A stretch of 64,000 bases of DNA from UMGS1590 sp900552455 (GCA_963931105.1 OZ007004.1:496001-560000), one strand, 5' to 3'; counted from the stretch's first letter, positions 26,096 to 33,817 are shown. Numbers and translations: made by a program. Notes: generated from the sequence alone by a model not told the origin.

Positions 26096-27022
26096 ATGGA
26101 AGCATTAAAATATCTCAGCATCGCCGAGCTTGTCGACCAGGCCACCGCCCAGGGCGAGCGCATCAGCCAGATCGTGCTGCGCGACCAGGCCGAGCAGATG
26201 GACACCGAGCCCCAGGTGCTCTTTCGCAAGATGCGCGAGAACTACCACGTCATGCAGGAGAGCATCCAGAAGGGCGCCGATCCTGATATCAAGAGCACAT
26301 CCGGCCTCACCGGCGGTGACGCCTGGAAGCTTTACAGCGTCTACGAAAAGAAAAAATCCCTCACCGGCAGCTTCATGGCTGGGGCCATGTGGCGAGCGCT
26401 GGCTGTGAGCGAGCTCAACGCCGCCATGGGGCGCATCGTCGCCGCGCCGACAGCCGGCAGCTGCGGCATTTTGCCAGCCGCCATCGTCACCATGCAGGAG
26501 GAATACAGCCTCGACGAATACGATTGCGTCATGGCCCTCTTCACCGCCTCGGCCGTCGGTATGGTCATTGGGAACAACGCCAGCCTCGCCGGCGCCAGCG
26601 GCGGCTGTCAGGCCGAGTGCGGCAGCGCCAGCGCCATGGCTGCAGCGGCGATCGTCGAGCTTGCCGGCGGCACGCCGCAGATGAGCGGCGAGGCCTGCGC
26701 CATCGCCATCAAGAACATCCTCGGCCTCGTCTGCGACCCCGTCGCCGGGCTTGTGGAGATCCCCTGTATCAAGCGCAACGCTGGCGGCGTCACCACCGCC
26801 TTTATGGCTGCCGAGCTTGCCCTCGCCGGCATCACCAGCCACATTCCAGCCGACGAGACCATCCTCGCCATGAAGCGCGTCGGCGACACCATGCCCGCTT
26901 CCCTGCGCGAGACCGCCGAAGGAGGCCTCGCTATGACCCCAACCGGCCAGGCGCTGAACACCCGCGTCTTCGGCGAAAACGCCGACGCCGCATCGTGCAG
27001 CAGCTGCCGCGCATGCCGATAA
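26096..27022 (+). CDS. sdaAA: L-serine ammonia-lyase, Fe-S dependent, subunit alpha
   Basis: 308 residues; ATG with a GAAAGGAAGG site. Carries the oxygen-labile [4Fe-4S] cluster; the cysteines in PTAGSCGILPAA, GASGGCQAECG and GLVCDPVAGLVEIPC are the expected ligands or neighbours. A short Cys-rich tail (SCSSCRACR) extends past the usual end and is unusual. Translation is probably coupled to sdaAB (16 bp gap). A strong terminator follows. Supports a fermentative, serine-using anaerobe. Confidence 0.95.
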   Translation: MEALKYLSIAELVDQATAQGERISQIVLRDQAEQMDTEPQVLFRKMRENYHVMQESIQKGADPDIKSTSGLTGGDAWKLYSVYEKKKSLTGSFMAGAMWRALAVSELNAAMGRIVAAPTAGSCGILPAAIVTMQEEYSLDEYDCVMALFTASAVGMVIGNNASLAGASGGCQAECGSASAMAAAAIVELAGGTPQMSGEACAIAIKNILGLVCDPVAGLVEIPCIKRNAGGVTTAFMAAELALAGITSHIPADETILAMKRVGDTMPASLRETAEGGLAMTPTGQALNTRVFGENADAASCSSCRACR

Positions 27023-27047
27023 AGGCATAAAAGCGCTCGTAAAAATA

Positions 27048-27089
27048 AGAGCACTTTCTCTGAGATTTGGAGAAAGTGCTCTATTTTTG
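27048..27089 (+). terminator. Terminator of sdaAB-sdaAA
   Basis: Perfect 13-bp stem AGAGCACTTTCTC / GAGAAAGTGCTCT followed by ATTTTTG. Confidence 0.95.
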
Positions 27090-27098
27090 TCGCTGCGC

Positions 27099-27149
27099 TT
27101 ATTTTGTAAGGAAGCGCTGCAAAATGGCAGCCACTTGAGCGCGCGTCGC
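27099..27149 (-). pseudogene. SLH gene 3'-end remnant 1
   Basis: Minus strand encodes ATRAQVAAILQRFLTK then a stop, the last residues of the SLH genes at 28.0 and 33.8 kb (ATRAQVAAILQRFLSE). It lies directly after the stop of CptN-like toxin 1 with no upstream SLH coding left. Confidence 0.75.
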
Positions 27150-27162
27150 GGCGAGCAAGCGC

Positions 27163-27639
27163 TCATTCTTCCAGCTCAGCCAGCATCAGCTGCTCCAGAC
27201 GATCGATATCCGGATAGACAACCTTTTTTCCACGGCGATGCAAGCGTAAAAGCTGCTTCAGATTTGTCTCTATCGCTTTGGAGATGGCGTGGCTGACCGG
27301 CGTGGGCACATCTTTCACCAAATGAATATGGTCAATATAATATTCTGTTATTGGGAACATATTTTGCAGCAAAAAGGCGGATTCTCGGCCCGCGTAGTCA
27401 CCGATGACGATTGTCAAGCAGCTGCCATATTTTTTCACGCGTTTATCATGATACGCACGATATTTTTCCACGCGGCTGCTCAGCGGCACCATCCACAGCA
27501 GCGACGTTTTCTTATCCCGATAACAATAAAACGTCGGCCTGAAAGAACCACCTTCTTTATTTTGCATCAGCTTGTCGTCATTCGCCTTTGCAAAATATTC
27601 ATCTTTTATATGATAGAGATATCCCTTTTTATATTCCAT
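27163..27639 (-). CDS. Type III toxin, CptIN-like (locus 1)
   Basis: 158 residues from ATG 27639 (AGGTG site 7 bases upstream; a GTG nine bases earlier is less likely). It belongs to one family with the genes at 31.91 and 32.63 kb: GYLYHIKDEYFAKANDDKLM, RPTFYCYRDKKTSLLWMVPL, S-x-R/K-V-x-K-Y, then GRESAFLLQNMFPIT and a helical C-terminus ending MLAELEE. The order upstream (promoter, two 47-nt repeats, terminator, gene) is diagnostic of type III toxin-antitoxin loci, in which a repeat RNA binds and inhibits a ToxN/AbiQ-fold endoribonuclease that in turn cuts the repeats. I assign CptIN rather than ToxIN from overall size and two-repeat design; this is from memory. Confidence 0.8.
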   Translation of the reverse strand: MEYKKGYLYHIKDEYFAKANDDKLMQNKEGGSFRPTFYCYRDKKTSLLWMVPLSSRVEKYRAYHDKRVKKYGSCLTIVIGDYAGRESAFLLQNMFPITEYYIDHIHLVKDVPTPVSHAISKAIETNLKQLLRLHRRGKKVVYPDIDRLEQLMLAELEE

Positions 27640-27652
27640 TTCAATCACCTAG

Positions 27653-27680
27653 AAAAATGGCCCCATCTTTCGACAGGGCC
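27653..27680 (-). terminator. Terminator between antitoxin repeats and toxin, locus 1
   Basis: GGCCCTGTCG...GGGGCC stem followed by ATTTTTC on the minus strand. In type III loci this leaky terminator sets the excess of antitoxin RNA over toxin mRNA. Confidence 0.85.
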
Positions 27681-27683
27681 TGG

Positions 27684-27777
27684 TTTTCGAACCGGACATT
27701 TGATTAGACGCCTCCGGTAGGCGAGCCATATTTTCGAACCGAACATTTGATTAGACGCCTTCGGTAGGCGAGCCATA
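27684..27777 (-). ncRNA. Type III antitoxin RNA, two 47-nt repeats (locus 1)
   Basis: Repeats at 27777-27731 and 27730-27684 differ at only two positions. On the minus strand the stem is ACCGAA with TTCGGT in the first repeat and ACCGGA with TCCGGT in the second, so the two changes are compensatory. Each unit also has a CGCCT/AGGCG hairpin and the spacer TCTAATCAAATG. These features show selection for RNA structure. Confidence 0.85.
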
Positions 27778-27809
27778 TTTTCTCAGCAGAGTCTCCTGCT
27801 ATTACATTT

Positions 27810-27838
27810 AGTGTACTACATCCCTTCCTGCCCGTCAA
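27810..27838 (-). promoter_or_regulatory. Promoter of type III locus 1
   Basis: TTGACG (27838-27833), 17 bases, TACACT (27815-27810) on the minus strand, about 30 bases before the first repeat. Confidence 0.75.
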
Positions 27839-27849
27839 TACAAAGCTCG

Positions 27850-27981
27850 TCACGCTTCCAGGAAGCGCTGGAGAATGGCTGCGACCTGGGCGCGGGTGGC
27901 GTTTCCTTGTGGCTGGAGCTGGTCGTTCGTCACACCGTTGATGAGGCCTTCCGCTACTGCCCATTGCATGGCTTCTTGGGC
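27850..27981 (-). pseudogene. SLH gene 3'-end remnant 2
   Basis: The minus strand reads AQEAMQWAVAEGLINGVTND, then QLQPQGNATRAQVAAILQRF and LEA-stop: 44 residues of a third SLH variant with no 5' part. Its upstream edge is a GAGCTAGTCC repeat joint that begins 50 bp after the stop of the intact SLH gene at 28033. Confidence 0.85.
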
Positions 27982-28032
27982 CTCCCTTCGGGACTAGCTC
28001 GGAGCAGCGTTCGATCTCACTGACCATTTCCA

Positions 28033-31000
28033 TTACTCAGAGAGAAAACGCTGCAATATGGCAGCCACTTGAGCTCGCGTCGCATGCGCTTGTGGTGCTA
28101 TAGTATCGTCCGTGACACCTGTCAGCAAGCCTTCTGCAACGGCCCACAATAGTACATCGTTCGCCCAGCTTGAAATGCTATCTGCATCACTGTAATGCGA
28201 CAGGTCAGCGCGTGCCGATACGTCGTAGCCTTTGTAGGCGGCGTAGTTCATGAGGATGGCGGCGAGCTGTTCGCGGGTGATGGCTGTGTTTGGTTTGAAG
28301 GTGTTATCTTCGTAGCCATTCACAACGCCGACGTTCGCTGCCCAGTTCACAGCGGTGGCGTACCATTCATCGTCCACGTCTGCGAAGCCTGCGGCTTCGG
28401 CGGTGGTGACGTTCTCCAGACGCGCTAAGATGCTGACGATCATGGCGCGGGTGGTGGTTTGTTCTGGGGCGAACTCTGTCGCGCTCACGCCGGTCATCAG
28501 GCCATTGTCATAGGCGTATTGGATGGCGTCTTTATACCACGCATCCGGCGCGATGTCGATGAAGAGGTCGCTGACGTCGGTGGTTGGTTCTTCCGGCTCA
28601 TCTGGCGTCCAGTCTGGGTCTTCTGCGAAGGTGGCGGTGATCTTCACGTCGGCGCTAGGCATGGTGAAGGTGTAGGTGCCATCGCTGTTTGCGGTGAGCG
28701 CTACGTCTTTGCCACCAGCGGTGACGCTGAGGTCATCGAGCAGATAGGCTTCGTCTGGCGAAACGGTGATGGTCACCTTGTCGCCTTCGGTGGCGTAGCG
28801 GTCGACGGAGATCGCGCCGTTATCGCCAATGTCCGTCGAGATCTCGTAGCTGTATTTGCCGCTGTATGGTGGTTCCTCCGGCTCTGGCTCAGGCGTTGGT
28901 TCTGGGTCTGGTTCAACGGCATCGGCTGCGAAGTTGGCTGTGAGGGTGCGGTTTGCAGTCGCAGTGAAGCTATAGGTGGCGCTGGTGCTGACTTCGGTGC
29001 CGTTCTCTGTCCAATTCACAAAATGATAGCCCTGGTTCGCTGTAGCGGTGACTTCGACAGAGTCGCCGTGGGTGACATTACCACCCCCACTCACTGTGCC
29101 GCCGCTACCAGCGGTAACAGTGATGGTGTAGGTATTCGCTGTCCATTCTGCGGTAAAAACGGCGTCTTCCTCGACAGTGGTTTCTGCTGTCACCGGTTTC
29201 CCATTTTTATCCTTCCAGCCGCTGATGTGGTAGCCTGTGCGGGTTGGAATTTCATTATCGGCTGGCAAGGTGACGCTGCCGTTGGTGTAGCGAACGGTGT
29301 CTGGTTGCTGATCGCCCATATTCCAGTTAAAGGTGAGCCGGTAAACTTTCTGGGCATTTGCTTTGTCCAGTGCGACGAGGGTTGGCAGGGAATTCTTATC
29401 GGTCAAATCCTGTCCCCAAACTGGTTTCTCGTCTGTAACACCTTTTTCCAGCAGATACGCGACTTCGCCGGAGTGGAAATCTTCGAGGGATTTTGCTGCG
29501 GTTTGACTGCTGTTATCACCTGTGGTGCCGCCGATGCCGACTGCAGCACCCTTGCCTGTCTGGTAATAGCAGTTTGCAACGCTGGCGCTGCTGTTATACC
29601 CCACAACGCCGCCGACAGAGTTGCCGCCGACAGAGTTGCCGCTGCCGGTGTTGTAGCAGTTTGTGACGCTGCCGCTGTTACTCCCCACAACGCCGCCGAC
29701 ATAGTCGCTGCCGCTGACTGTGCCGGTGTTGTAGCAGTTTTCCACGGTGCCGCTCTGGTTATATCCCACAACGCCGCCGCTGGTGCTGCCAGTGACCTCG
29801 CCGGTGTTATAGCAGTTTGTGACGCTGCCGTAGGTACCGCTATTTCTCCCCACGACGCCGCCGACATACATTCTGCCGCTGACTGTGCCGGAGACGGAGA
29901 AGGTACAGCCTGTGACGGTGCCACCGTTGTTGTAGCCGACGACGCCGCCGACACTCCAGCTGCCGCTGACTGTGCCATCGACGGTGAGGTTTTGCACGGT
30001 GCCTTCACTGCCGACAAAGCCAAAGAGGCCTTGATAATCGGTATCGTTGCTGGTGTTTTTTATGTAGAGGCCGCTGATGGTGTGGCCAGCGCCGTTAAAG
30101 GTGCCTTCGTACGATTTGCCGATGCTGTTGCCGATTGGGGTCCAGGAGCCTTCTTTCGCGCTGCAGACGCTGGAGAGGTCGATGTTGTTCATCAGCTTGG
30201 CGTGGGCGTTGGTGTCTGCTGTTTGATCGTTCTCGTCATTGACGAGGTCGCGGAAGTTTTCAAGCTGGTCAGCGGTGCTGATTTCGTATGGGGATTTGTC
30301 GGTGCCGAGGCCGCCTTCCCGGTTCTCATTCAGCACTGGGCGACCGAGGACGGGGTGGATGCTCCAGGTGTCGGTGTCAGCAATGTCGAAATCCCAGTCG
30401 GCGAAGTTTTCTTGCTTCTTGAACTGATCGGCTGTCAGCCCGGTCGCGCCAATTTCCTCGCCGCCGCCAATGCCTTTCTTAGCTGTGCCCGTCAGGAAAT
30501 AGCAGTTTGTGACGCTGCCGCTGTTCTGTCCTACAACGCCACCGCTGGTGATGCCGTCGCTAACGGTGCCGGTGTTGTAGCAGTTTTCGACGGTGCCGCT
30601 GTTATACCCCGCAACGCCGCCGACATAATTGCCGCTGCTGGTAACGCTGCCGGTGTTGTAGCAGTTTTCGACGCTGCCGCTGCCGTTCCACCCCACAACA
30701 CCGCCGACGTCGCTGCTATCAGCGCTGCCTGTGACCTTGCCGGTGTTGTAGCAGTTTTTGACGGTGCCGCTGTTATACCCCACAACGCCGCCGACGCCGC
30801 CGAGGTAGTCGTCAGTGCGGGTGCCGGTGACGGTGCCGGTGTTGTAGCAGTTTTCAACGACGCCGTTGCTGCCGCTGTTCCCCCCCACGACGCCGCCGAC
30901 ACTGATTTTGCCGCTGACGCTGCCGCTAAAGGCGCAATCTGTGATTCTGCCACCGTTCCGCCCCACAACGCCGCCGACATATCTGTTGCCCTTGACGCTG

Positions 31001-31490
31001 CCGGAGACGCTGAGGTTTTGCACGGTGCCGGTGTTGTAACCGTCGGTGCTGAGATAGCCAAAGAGGCCTTTATAATCATTGTCGCTGCTGTCGATATAGA
31101 GACCGCTGATGGTGTGCCCGTCGCCGTTAAAGGTGCCGGTGTAGGCGTTGTTATAGCTGTTGCCGATTGGGGTCCAGGAAACTCCTTCCTCTTCGCTACA
31201 GACACTGGAGAGGTCGATATCGTTCATCAGCTTGGCATTGGCAGATGTATTCTGAACTATTCCCTCAGCTGTGCCGTTGACGATGGCTGCAAATTCTTTC
31301 AAATTTTCTGCGGTGTAGATCAGATATGTGCCATCGCCGTCTTGCTCCAGCGCTCGCCCCTCAGCACTCTCTGATTGCGGGGAAACTGCCCCCCCCCATC
31401 AGCAAACGCAGGGGTGAGCGGGATGCTGGTGACGAGGAGCAGCACTGCCAGGAGCACGCTCAAGATGCTGCGCGTTGTTTTGTGTATCAT
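28033..31490 (-). CDS. Large SLH surface protein (GLUG repeats), out of frame at a G9 tract
   Basis: The ATG at 31490 (AAAGGATG site) begins a signal peptide (SILSVLLAVLLLVTSIPLTP AFA), but nine G on the minus strand (31397-31389) directly after the cleavage region put the next ~1,120 codons one base out of frame; ten or seven G would join them (ADGGGAVSPQSESAEG then TYLIYTAENLKEF). The open part has ~15 GLUG-type repeats (VGGVVGYNSGTVENCYNTGT), an InlB-like repeat (TGYHISGWKDKNGKPVTAET), two bacterial repeat domains and three SLH domains ending ILQRFLSE. It is a wall-anchored surface protein, possibly adhesive. Its SLH block is nearly identical in DNA to that of the next SLH gene. The frame break is either real phase variation or an assembly error. 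Confidence 0.8.
31389..31397. repeat. Homopolymer C9 (G9 on coding strand)
   Basis: Nine C on the plus strand within codons just after the signal peptide of the SLH gene. Homopolymer G tracts of this length slip during replication. Confidence 0.85.
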
Positions 31491-31529
31491 TTGTCTTCAT
31501 CCTTTCCTTTGGTTGTTTTTATTTGCTTT

Positions 31530-31547
31530 ATTATACCATACTGTCAA
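31530..31547 (-). promoter_or_regulatory. Conserved upstream element of SLH and 37.3-kb loci
   Basis: Minus strand CTTGACAGTATGGTATAATAAA. The same 21-base word occurs at 37360-37380. TATAAT is a good -10, but TTGACA is only 6 bases away, so the shared block is better seen as -10 plus a conserved operator-like sequence. Confidence 0.5.
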
Positions 31548-31562
31548 GGATTTTTTCATGTT

Positions 31563-31640
31563 AATTTTGCTGAAAACGTGCGAGTTTTGCATTTTTTGGA
31601 CGTTCTACAGATTTCGTGGCGGCGCTGGGCGCTGTTCCCT
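31563..31640. repeat. TTTTGC-box repeat, copy 2
   Basis: AATTTTGCTGAAAACGTGCG, AGTTTTGCATTTTTTGGACG and TTCTACAGATTTCGTGGCGG recur at 37578-37660 and 37918-37970, partially at 37388-37435 and 7270-7345. AT-rich, no coding potential; always next to SLH or CTAGTCC-repeat sequences. Confidence 0.65.
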
Positions 31641-31661
31641 GCTGTTTTTATTTCTACGCTA

Positions 31662-31690
31662 TTGATTTTTGTGCGCTGAAATGGTACGAT
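31662..31690 (+). promoter_or_regulatory. Promoter of type III locus 2
   Basis: TTGATT (31662-31667), 17 bases, TACGAT (31685-31690), about 70 bases before the repeats. Confidence 0.65.
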
Positions 31691-31762
31691 TATTTTGACG
31701 GAAAGGCGTCGTGCGATTGGCATTGCTGGCGCTTTTTTGGAGGTTTGAGACGCCTCCCCAAC

Positions 31763-31854
31763 TTTCACCGTTACCGGTCATGCGGAATATAAACAGACCG
31801 GCAAACAGTTTCACCGTTACCGGCGATGCGGAATATAAACACGCCGGCAATAAG
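31763..31854 (+). ncRNA. Type III antitoxin RNA, two 46-nt repeats (locus 2)
   Basis: Repeats 31763-31808 and 31809-31854 start TTTCACCGTTACCGG and share ATGCGGAATATAAACA. The stem is CCGGTC with GACCGG in the first and CCGGCG with CGCCGG in the second: both strands changed together, keeping pairing. The ATGCGGAATATAA core is shared with locus 3 but not with locus 1. Confidence 0.88.
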
Positions 31855-31862
31855 GTCTCTCT

Positions 31863-31898
31863 GGCCCTCTGTCCTATGAGCAGGGGGCTTATTTTTTT
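31863..31898 (+). terminator. Terminator between antitoxin repeats and toxin, locus 2
   Basis: GGCCCTCTGTCCTATGAGCAGGGGGC-type hairpin (GCCCTCTG / CAGGGGGC) followed by TTATTTTTTTAGG. Confidence 0.8.
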
Positions 31899-31913
31899 AG
31901 GAGGTGGGTACTG

Positions 31914-32213
31914 GTGGAATATATTCCGGGGCATGTATATTTTGTGAAGGATGAATTTTTTGATCTTGTGCAGGATCCTTACCTGATGAAAAATTATCCG
32001 GAGACGAAGCGCCCACACTACTATGCGATTCAGGATCGCAAGACGGGACTTTTTTGGATGATTCCATGTAGCTCAAAGGTGGACAAATACAAGCGGATCA
32101 TTGCGCGGCAGAAAAAAAGCGGTCACGCTGTGACGACGATCCGAATCGAAACGATTGCTGGCAGGCGGTCTGCGCTGCTTCTGCAGGATATGTTTCCGAT
32201 CTGCGGGAAATGA
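31914..32213 (+). CDS. Truncated CptN-like toxin (locus 2)
   Basis: 99 residues from GTG with AGGAGGTG 7 bases upstream. GHVYFVKDEFFDLVQDPYLM, RPHYYAIQDRKTGLFWMIPC and RRSALLLQDMFPI match the other two toxins closely, but the protein stops after FPICGK, where the intact relatives continue for ~60 residues. It lacks the C-terminal helices, so it is probably inactive or has changed function, while its antitoxin repeats remain well paired. A terminator follows at once. Confidence 0.75.
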   Translation: MEYIPGHVYFVKDEFFDLVQDPYLMKNYPETKRPHYYAIQDRKTGLFWMIPCSSKVDKYKRIIARQKKSGHAVTTIRIETIAGRRSALLLQDMFPICGK

Positions 32214-32219
32214 TATAAA

Positions 32220-32250
32220 AAGAATGGCTCTGAGGGGCCATTCTTTTTTT
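32220..32250 (+). terminator. Terminator after truncated toxin
   Basis: AGAATGGC / GGCCATTCT hairpin followed by seven T. Confidence 0.88.
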
Positions 32251-32275
32251 GTGGGCTGTTTTTCCGGGGAAATAG

Positions 32276-32300
32276 AAAAAGGCCCCGGTGGGGGCCTCTC
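32276..32300 (-). terminator. Minus-strand terminator downstream of locus 3
   Basis: GAGGCCCCCACCGGGGCC hairpin then TTTTTC on the minus strand; it could end transcription coming from CptN-like locus 3 through the repeat array. Confidence 0.8.
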
Positions 32301-32320
32301 GACTGAAAAAGAGCACCTGG

Positions 32321-32440
32321 CCCTTTACAGGACCAGCTACGCGTCGCCCTTTACAGGACTAGCTTCGCGTCGCCCTTTACAGGACTAGCTGCGCGTCGCC
32401 CTTTACAGGACTAGCTTCGCGTCGCAGGACTAGCTCGGAG
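32321..32440 (-). repeat. Tandem array of the CTAGTCC repeat (4-5 units)
   Basis: 26-bp units. On the minus strand each is GCGACGCG followed by NAGCTAGTCCTGTAAAGG, with N = A, C or T. The first unit has GACCAGC instead of GACTAGC. The last joins at 32425 to GAGCTAGTCC and an SLH 3'-end remnant. Confidence 0.9.
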
Positions 32441-32632
32441 CAACGTTTGGTTTCACTGCCAGCTTCCGTCACTCAGAGAGAAAGCGCTGCAAAATGGCAG
32501 CCACTTGAGCTCGCGTCGCCCTTTACAGGACTAGCTCGGAGCAACGTTTGGTTTCACTGCCAGCTTCCGTCACTCAGAGAGAAAGCGCTGCAAAATGGCA
32601 GCCACTTGCGCTCGCGTCGCTGCCCCCTGCGG
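32441..32632 (-). pseudogene. Two tandem SLH 3'-end remnants (3 and 4) with their flanks
   Basis: Two nearly identical ~108-bp blocks. On the minus strand each reads GCGACGCGAGC.CAAGTGG, codes ATRAQVAAILQRFLSE-stop, then has a conserved trailer (GACGGAAGCTGGCAGTGAAA, CCAAACGTTGCTCC) and GAGCTAGTCC repeat. The trailer equals that after the intact SLH gene at 33818. Confidence 0.85.
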
Positions 32633-33115
32633 TCATTCTTCCAGCTCAGCCAGCATCAGCTTTTCAATGCGCAGCGCGTCTGGCTGCGTCGGTGTAAATT
32701 TTATGCCGCGACGAATCAGCCCGATGACACGATAGGCGTTTCGTTCCAATTCTTTTACCAAGCGCTCGCTGTCAATAAACACAGGATCTCCACCTCGGAA
32801 GTACCTCTTCTCTATATATTTCAGCGAGATCGGAAACATATCCTGAAAAAGCAGTGCAGTTGGATGCCCTTGAATGCGCACGATCTTAATGGTATCCGTC
32901 GGCTTGTTTTGAGCACGTTTCTTTGCGAGAATGCGCTCAAATTTTTCAATGCGCGTGCTGCAGGGAACCATCCAATACAGGGCTGTTTTTTTGTCCCGCA
33001 CCGCAAAATAATGTGGGCGCATTGAGGTTTCATAGTTGATCTTCAAATACGGATCGCCCACCCGCTCAAAAAATTCATCTGTGATAAAATACAGATTCCC
33101 TTTCAACAGCTCCAT
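32633..33115 (-). CDS. Type III toxin, CptIN-like (locus 3)
   Basis: 160 residues from ATG 33115 (GGAGG 6 bases upstream). GNLYFITDEFFERVGDPYLK, RPHYFAVRDKKTALYWMVPC, STRIEKFERI, then HPTALLFQDMFPISLKYIEK and a long C-terminal helical part ending MLAELEE, the same last residues as locus 1. Predicted ToxN-fold endoribonuclease neutralised by the repeat RNA upstream. It is the best preserved of the three copies. Closest relative in the window is locus 2 in the N-terminal half and in its antitoxin core, while the last codons resemble locus 1, so exchange between loci is possible. Confidence 0.82.
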   Translation of the reverse strand: MELLKGNLYFITDEFFERVGDPYLKINYETSMRPHYFAVRDKKTALYWMVPCSTRIEKFERILAKKRAQNKPTDTIKIVRIQGHPTALLFQDMFPISLKYIEKRYFRGGDPVFIDSERLVKELERNAYRVIGLIRRGIKFTPTQPDALRIEKLMLAELEE

Positions 33116-33140
33116 AACATCCTCCGCTTTTTCCAATGAT

Positions 33141-33173
33141 GAAAAAGCCCTTCATCTTGCGACAAAGGGCTCT
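33141..33173 (-). terminator. Terminator between antitoxin repeats and toxin, locus 3
   Basis: AGAGCCCTTTGTC..GAAGGGCTTTTTC on the minus strand. Confidence 0.85.
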
Positions 33174-33175
33174 GA

Positions 33176-33268
33176 CTTAACCACGGTGCACTTATATTCC
33201 GCATCACCGTCAGCGGGAAAACGTTCTCACGGCTCACTTATATTCCGCATTGCCGCCAGCGGGAAAAC
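33176..33268 (-). ncRNA. Type III antitoxin RNA, two 46/47-nt repeats (locus 3)
   Basis: Repeats 33268-33223 and 33222-33176 begin GTTTTCCCGCTG and share ATGCGGAATATAAGTG. The flanking stem is CGGCA with AGCCG in the first and CGGTG with CACCG in the second, again with compensatory change. Confidence 0.85.
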
Positions 33269-33281
33269 TTATCTTACTTAG

Positions 33282-33310
33282 AGTATATCACAGCTTATTC
33301 GCAGTGACAA
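33282..33310 (-). promoter_or_regulatory. Promoter of type III locus 3
   Basis: TTGTCA (33310-33305), 17 bases, TATACT (33287-33282) on the minus strand. Confidence 0.6.
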
Positions 33311-33317
33311 GTGCAAG

Positions 33318-33358
33318 TTTTATGCTTCCAGATAGCGCTGGAGGATGGCCCTTCCCCT
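33318..33358 (-). pseudogene. SLH gene 3'-end remnant 5
   Basis: Minus strand AILQRYLEA-stop, preceded directly by a CTAGTCCTTTAGGGG repeat variant. Only nine codons remain. Confidence 0.7.
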
Positions 33359-33515
33359 AAAGGACTAGCTGCGCGTCGGAAGCCGAGCCGTGAGGCGAAG
33401 GCTGATTGGCTAATGGCGCCCACTCGAGGCTGGCCCAACCCTTTACAGGACTAGCTTCGCGTCGGAAGCAAGCCGCCAGGCGCAGCTTGATTGGCTGCCA
33501 GCTACTGAGCAATAT
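33359..33515 (-). repeat. Dispersed hairpin repeats plus two CTAGTCC units
   Basis: Two hairpin repeats with GCCAATCA on the minus strand (cores at 33410-33378 and 33495-33466) separated by GGGCCAGCCTCGAGTGGGCG and a CTAGTCC unit (33440-33465). First hairpin arm pair AGCC/GGCT, second AAGC/GCTT. The same pair in the same order stands before the PBECR4 gene at 38.66-38.76 kb. Confidence 0.8.
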
Positions 33516-33520
33516 CCTAC

Positions 33521-33713
33521 AAAAAACCGCCCTGCGTTGCAAGGCGGCTTTGAGCATTTTCTTTCAGCCTAGTCAGACCTGAGTCGGCTTGAGGTTTCAT
33601 TGCACAACCCCTCCCGTGGGCTCCATGTGACGATGCACGCCGACACACCCTCACACTTCATCGCTTGAACAGACACACGCCGTTGCCTGTTGTGAAATCG
33701 TGGTCAATTTCAT
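33521..33713 (-). ncRNA. Structured small RNA, copy A1
   Basis: Promoter TTGACA (33749-33744), 18 bases, TACAAT (33725-33720); ends at hairpin GCCGCCTTGC..GCAGGGCGG with six T (33548-33521). It shares long blocks with copy A2 at 38.8 kb (TGTCTGTTC.AG.GATGAAGT, GTCGGCGTGC, GGGAGGGGTTGTGCA, CAAGCCGACT). GTCGGC pairs with GCCGAC, and the purine-rich GGGAGGGGTT is held in a hairpin loop. A 27-codon frame starting ATGAAACCTCAAGCC after GGGAGGGG exists here but not in A2, so I favour RNA function. Family unknown. Confidence 0.6.
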
Positions 33714-33745
33714 GGTTCTATTGTACCAGCGTGGGCGGTTATTTG

Positions 33746-33772
33746 TCAAGGAAGCGCTGCAAGATCGCCCTT
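33746..33772 (-). pseudogene. SLH gene 3'-end remnant 6
   Basis: Minus strand AILQRFLDK-stop joined directly to CTAGTCCTGGAAGGGC. Its last codons overlap the -35 box of small RNA A1. Confidence 0.7.
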
Positions 33773-33817
33773 CCAGGACTAGCTCGGAGCAACGTTTGGT
33801 TTTACTGCCAGCTTCCG

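Noticed and set aside
27684..27777. CRISPR mini-array or simple duplication
   Set aside because: Units are directly adjacent without spacers, and the two differences are compensatory in a stem; promoter, terminator and toxin context fit a type III antitoxin RNA better.
31530..31547. TTGACA-TATAAT promoter with 6-base spacer
   Set aside because: The spacing is far too short for a sigma-A promoter; TATAAT was kept as -10 and TTGACA treated as part of a conserved upstream word.
32321..32440. CRISPR array
   Set aside because: The repeats are contiguous 26-bp units with only one variable base between them; there are no unique spacers and no cas genes.
33521..33713. Small peptide gene within RNA A1
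   Set aside because: The 27-codon frame has a good ribosome binding site but is destroyed in the otherwise similar copy A2, while the paired stems are kept.
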